From: Bacillota bacterium | GTDB lineage: Bacteria > Bacillota > Bacilli > Alicyclobacillales > SLC66 | Assembly: GCA_021821185.1 (NCBI GenBank) | Contig: JAKACU010000083.1 | Span: forward strand, 1 to 8,057 | Direction: 5' to 3' | DNA length: 8,057 nt | Shown here: positions 6,490-8,057 of the stretch, one piece after another | Layout: each line of letters opens with the position of its first letter | Position numbering within the stretch: the first letter of the stretch is position 1 | Program-made: the position numbers and the translations under genes | Notes under the pieces: model-generated | What the model was told of the DNA's origin: nothing | The model's input: only the letters and a program-made list of their open reading frames with translations | Database searches by the model: none

Positions 6490-6498
6490 TGTTATACT
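6490..6498 (+). promoter_or_regulatory. Predicted extended -10 promoter of hepS-menG
   Basis: TGT-TATACT (6490-6498) is a good extended -10 element, identical over nine bases to that of the tRNA-Pro promoter. No convincing -35 lies 16-18 bases upstream (TCTACG at 6470-6475), which extended -10 promoters can tolerate. Transcription would start near 6505, giving a leader of about 49 nt. Confidence 0.55.
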
Positions 6499-6514
6499 GG
6501 TTAAGCGAATCTGT

Positions 6515-6538
6515 ACCGCCGCTTTATACGTTGGCGGT
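6515..6538 (+). repeat. Leader hairpin in front of the hepS ribosome binding site
   Basis: ACCGCC (6515-6520) and GGCGGT (6533-6538) are perfect inverted arms around a 12-nt loop. The hairpin lies within the predicted hepS leader and ends one base before the GGGAGTGGAG ribosome binding region (6539-6548). No T-run follows, so it is not a terminator. Confidence 0.6.
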
Positions 6539-6553
6539 GGGAGTGGAGAACCG

Positions 6554-7318
6554 ATGAGCGCTTTTGAAGAACCTAAATGGAATTATTTACGCTTAAAAGA
6601 AGTACAAACGTTTATTGAACAACTGATGTTTCATCCGGTGCTTCATGATGAACTGGTATTGCCGGTTGTTTCAAAGCTGCAACTGTTTTTAGGAGCATTG
6701 GTTCTGTCTCAGACCGAGTTATCTTCCAGCGCAACAGATCGAATTTTGGCAGCGATGGTACTCATGCATCATGGACTTGATTTGCACGAAAGTATTCAAG
6801 ATGAAGAGGTACCCCAGTCAACACAGGCACAGTTGACGATTCTGAGCGGTGCCTTTTTCAGTAGTTTGTTTTATCGATTGCTTGCGGAAGCCAACTGTAT
6901 TGACCTTGTCAGCGCATTTTCTAAAGCTGTTGCTAAAATTAATGAAGCAAAATCATCCTTGCATGATTTGCAACTTGATGCTCTTTATGATGATCAGCAG
7001 TATATAACTCACCAACGCACGGTTCAAGGTGAACTGCTCACAGCATTATGCGAAGCGTTTCCACCTGATATAGGGACTAGAGACTTAATTGATTCAGCCA
7101 TATTAGCTAGTGCATACGATCAGGCTATATCGATGCTGCCTGATAAGACAAGGAGCTATTCACGTAGTCGCTTGCACGTAAGCTTCTCTGAGACAATGGA
7201 ACGTCTGCATCAAGCCTGTCGCGATGTTTTAGGGGCTGATATCTGGCTTTCTGTACACATGTTATTTCATGTTGCAACAAATCATGTAGATGGTGTACGT
7301 GTTGGAGAAGGAGGCTGA
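6554..7318 (+). CDS. hepS: Heptaprenyl diphosphate synthase component I (HepS/GerCA)
   Basis: HepS is the small regulatory subunit that pairs with the catalytic subunit HepT to make the C35 side chain of menaquinone-7. With the ATG at 6554 the protein has 254 residues (B. subtilis HepS 251). It is helical and lacks the DDxxD motifs of catalytic prenyl synthases; the sequence MVLMHHGLDLHESIQDEE fits the family. The start is supported by GGAG (6545-6548) 5 nt upstream. The frame runs open back to ATG 6440, but that would overlap the end of mtrB and include the leader hairpin. Identification rests partly on position before menG, as in the hepS-menG-hepT operon of Bacillus. It ends 6 nt before menG. 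A SigA-type promoter precedes it. Confidence 0.9.
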   Translation: MSAFEEPKWNYLRLKEVQTFIEQLMFHPVLHDELVLPVVSKLQLFLGALVLSQTELSSSATDRILAAMVLMHHGLDLHESIQDEEVPQSTQAQLTILSGAFFSSLFYRLLAEANCIDLVSAFSKAVAKINEAKSSLHDLQLDALYDDQQYITHQRTVQGELLTALCEAFPPDIGTRDLIDSAILASAYDQAISMLPDKTRSYSRSRLHVSFSETMERLHQACRDVLGADIWLSVHMLFHVATNHVDGVRVGEGG

Positions 7319-7324
7319 TTAAAG

Positions 7325-8057
7325 GTGGCTACCAATCATTCAGAGGTGCAATCTGAATTTGTACATGACGTGTTTTCTCATATCGCTAAACAATATGATG
7401 TCATGAATTCCGTGCTTAGTTTCAATCAACATAAATGGTGGCGCCGTTTTACGATGCGCAAGATGAACGTCTTTCCTGGGGCTGTATGTCTTGATGTGGC
7501 GAGTGGGACTGGGGACTGGGCAATTTCTTTGGCGCATGCTGTGGGCGTGCAAGGTAAAGTCACAGGACTTGATTTTTGTAAGGAAATGCTTGATGTTGCT
7601 GAGCCAAAACTCGTTCGAGAAGGTGTAAAGGATCGAGTCAACCTTGTACAAGGTGACGCCATGCAACTTCCTTTCCCTGATCATAGCTTTGACTTTGTAA
7701 CAATCGGATTTGGTCTTCGTAACATGCCTGATCTTCGACAGGTTTTGCGCGAAATGAAACGTGTCGCGAAACCTGATGCGATGGTGGTGTGCCTAGAACT
7801 ATCCAAGCCGACATGGAAACCGTTTCGAGCTTTATATTATGCTTACTTTAATCATATCTTGCCTTTCTTAGGGAAATTAGTTGTTGGAAAAGCTGAACCC
7901 TATCGCTGGCTTCCGCAATCCCTCGTAGCGTTTCCAGAACGAAACAAATTGACACAAATTTTTTCCGAAGTGGGATTCAAACAGGTGCAGGATTACGCAC
8001 TGACTGGTGGAATATGTGCATTACACATTGGCTTCAAACCGAGTGATGAACAGGCAA
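7325..8057 (+). CDS. menG: Demethylmenaquinone methyltransferase MenG/UbiE (3' end cut off)
   Basis: MenG uses S-adenosylmethionine to methylate demethylmenaquinone, the last step of menaquinone synthesis at the membrane. The 244 complete codons in the window show the UbiE signatures: FSHIAKQYDVMNSVLS (17-32) followed by HKWWRR, SAM-binding motif I LDVASGTGDW (56-65), the acidic GLDF (81-84), GDAMQLPF (110-117), GFGLRNMPDL (128-137), and near the end TGGICALHIGF. B. subtilis MenG has 233 residues, so only a few codons should lie beyond the edge. The GTG start is supported by AAGGAGG (7308-7314) 10 nt upstream, overlapping the end of hepS. It follows hepS closely and shares its transcript; hepT is expected next. 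Confidence 0.96.
   Translation, partial: MATNHSEVQSEFVHDVFSHIAKQYDVMNSVLSFNQHKWWRRFTMRKMNVFPGAVCLDVASGTGDWAISLAHAVGVQGKVTGLDFCKEMLDVAEPKLVREGVKDRVNLVQGDAMQLPFPDHSFDFVTIGFGLRNMPDLRQVLREMKRVAKPDAMVVCLELSKPTWKPFRALYYAYFNHILPFLGKLVVGKAEPYRWLPQSLVAFPERNKLTQIFSEVGFKQVQDYALTGGICALHIGFKPSDEQA

Noticed and set aside
6541..6558. GAG triplets at the hepS ribosome binding site as a TRAP translational operator
   Set aside because: Only three GAG triplets are present, with spacers of 2 and 7 nt; purine-rich ribosome binding sites give this by chance.
1460..7245. Frequent GATATC hexamers (about nine seen)
   Set aside because: Most fall on Asp-Ile codon pairs (GAT ATC) or similar coding contexts and have no regular spacing; codon use explains them well enough.
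7340..7684. Minus-strand frames opposite the menG 5' half
   Set aside because: These are shadows of menG, whose forward frame carries all UbiE motifs but has no stop because it is cut by the window edge.

Overview
The window looks like an ordinary chromosomal stretch of an endospore-forming, low-to-moderate G+C Firmicute (Bacillales). Support comes from a full-length SpoIVA, a TRAP protein (MtrB), the two-component heptaprenyl diphosphate synthase subunit HepS followed by MenG (a menaquinone user), and the indirect LipM/GcvH lipoylation route. The overall order resembles the Bacillus subtilis der-gpsA-spoIVA-(hbs-folE)-mtrB-hepS-menG region, with differences: plsY, gcvH and lipM are present, hbs and folE are absent, and a tRNA-Pro gene sits between spoIVA and mtrB. 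A member of the Alicyclobacillaceae or a relative is a plausible guess, but the family cannot be fixed from sequence reading alone.

All genes are on the + strand. Region 1 (1-4325) looks like the end of one operon: the last codons of an unidentified upstream gene, der (ribosome-assembly GTPase), plsY and gpsA (4-nt overlap; GpsA makes glycerol 3-phosphate and PlsY acylates it), then gcvH and lipM (abutting; LipM octanoylates GcvH). It closes with a strong intrinsic terminator at 4296-4325. Region 2 (4326-6075) is spoIVA, with a good SigE-type promoter at 4420-4448, a leader of about 100 nt, and a 12-bp-arm hairpin after the stop codon. Region 3 (6074-6229) is a self-contained tRNA-Pro(GGG) unit with a consensus-like promoter and an intrinsic terminator. 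Region 4 (6238-8057) is mtrB, then a SigA-type promoter, hepS and menG. MenG runs off the right edge just short of its expected end. HepT, the catalytic partner of HepS, would be expected just outside.

Five of the nine protein starts are TTG or GTG, and three starts (gcvH, mtrB, hepS) lie inside longer open frames, so ribosome binding sites decide them. I see no mobile element, CRISPR array, phage gene or unknown multi-gene system. The most interesting points are regulatory: mtrB has no visible promoter of its own behind the tRNA-Pro terminator, a palindrome abuts the tRNA promoter, spoIVA has a clear sporulation promoter, and a hairpin sits directly before the hepS ribosome binding site.
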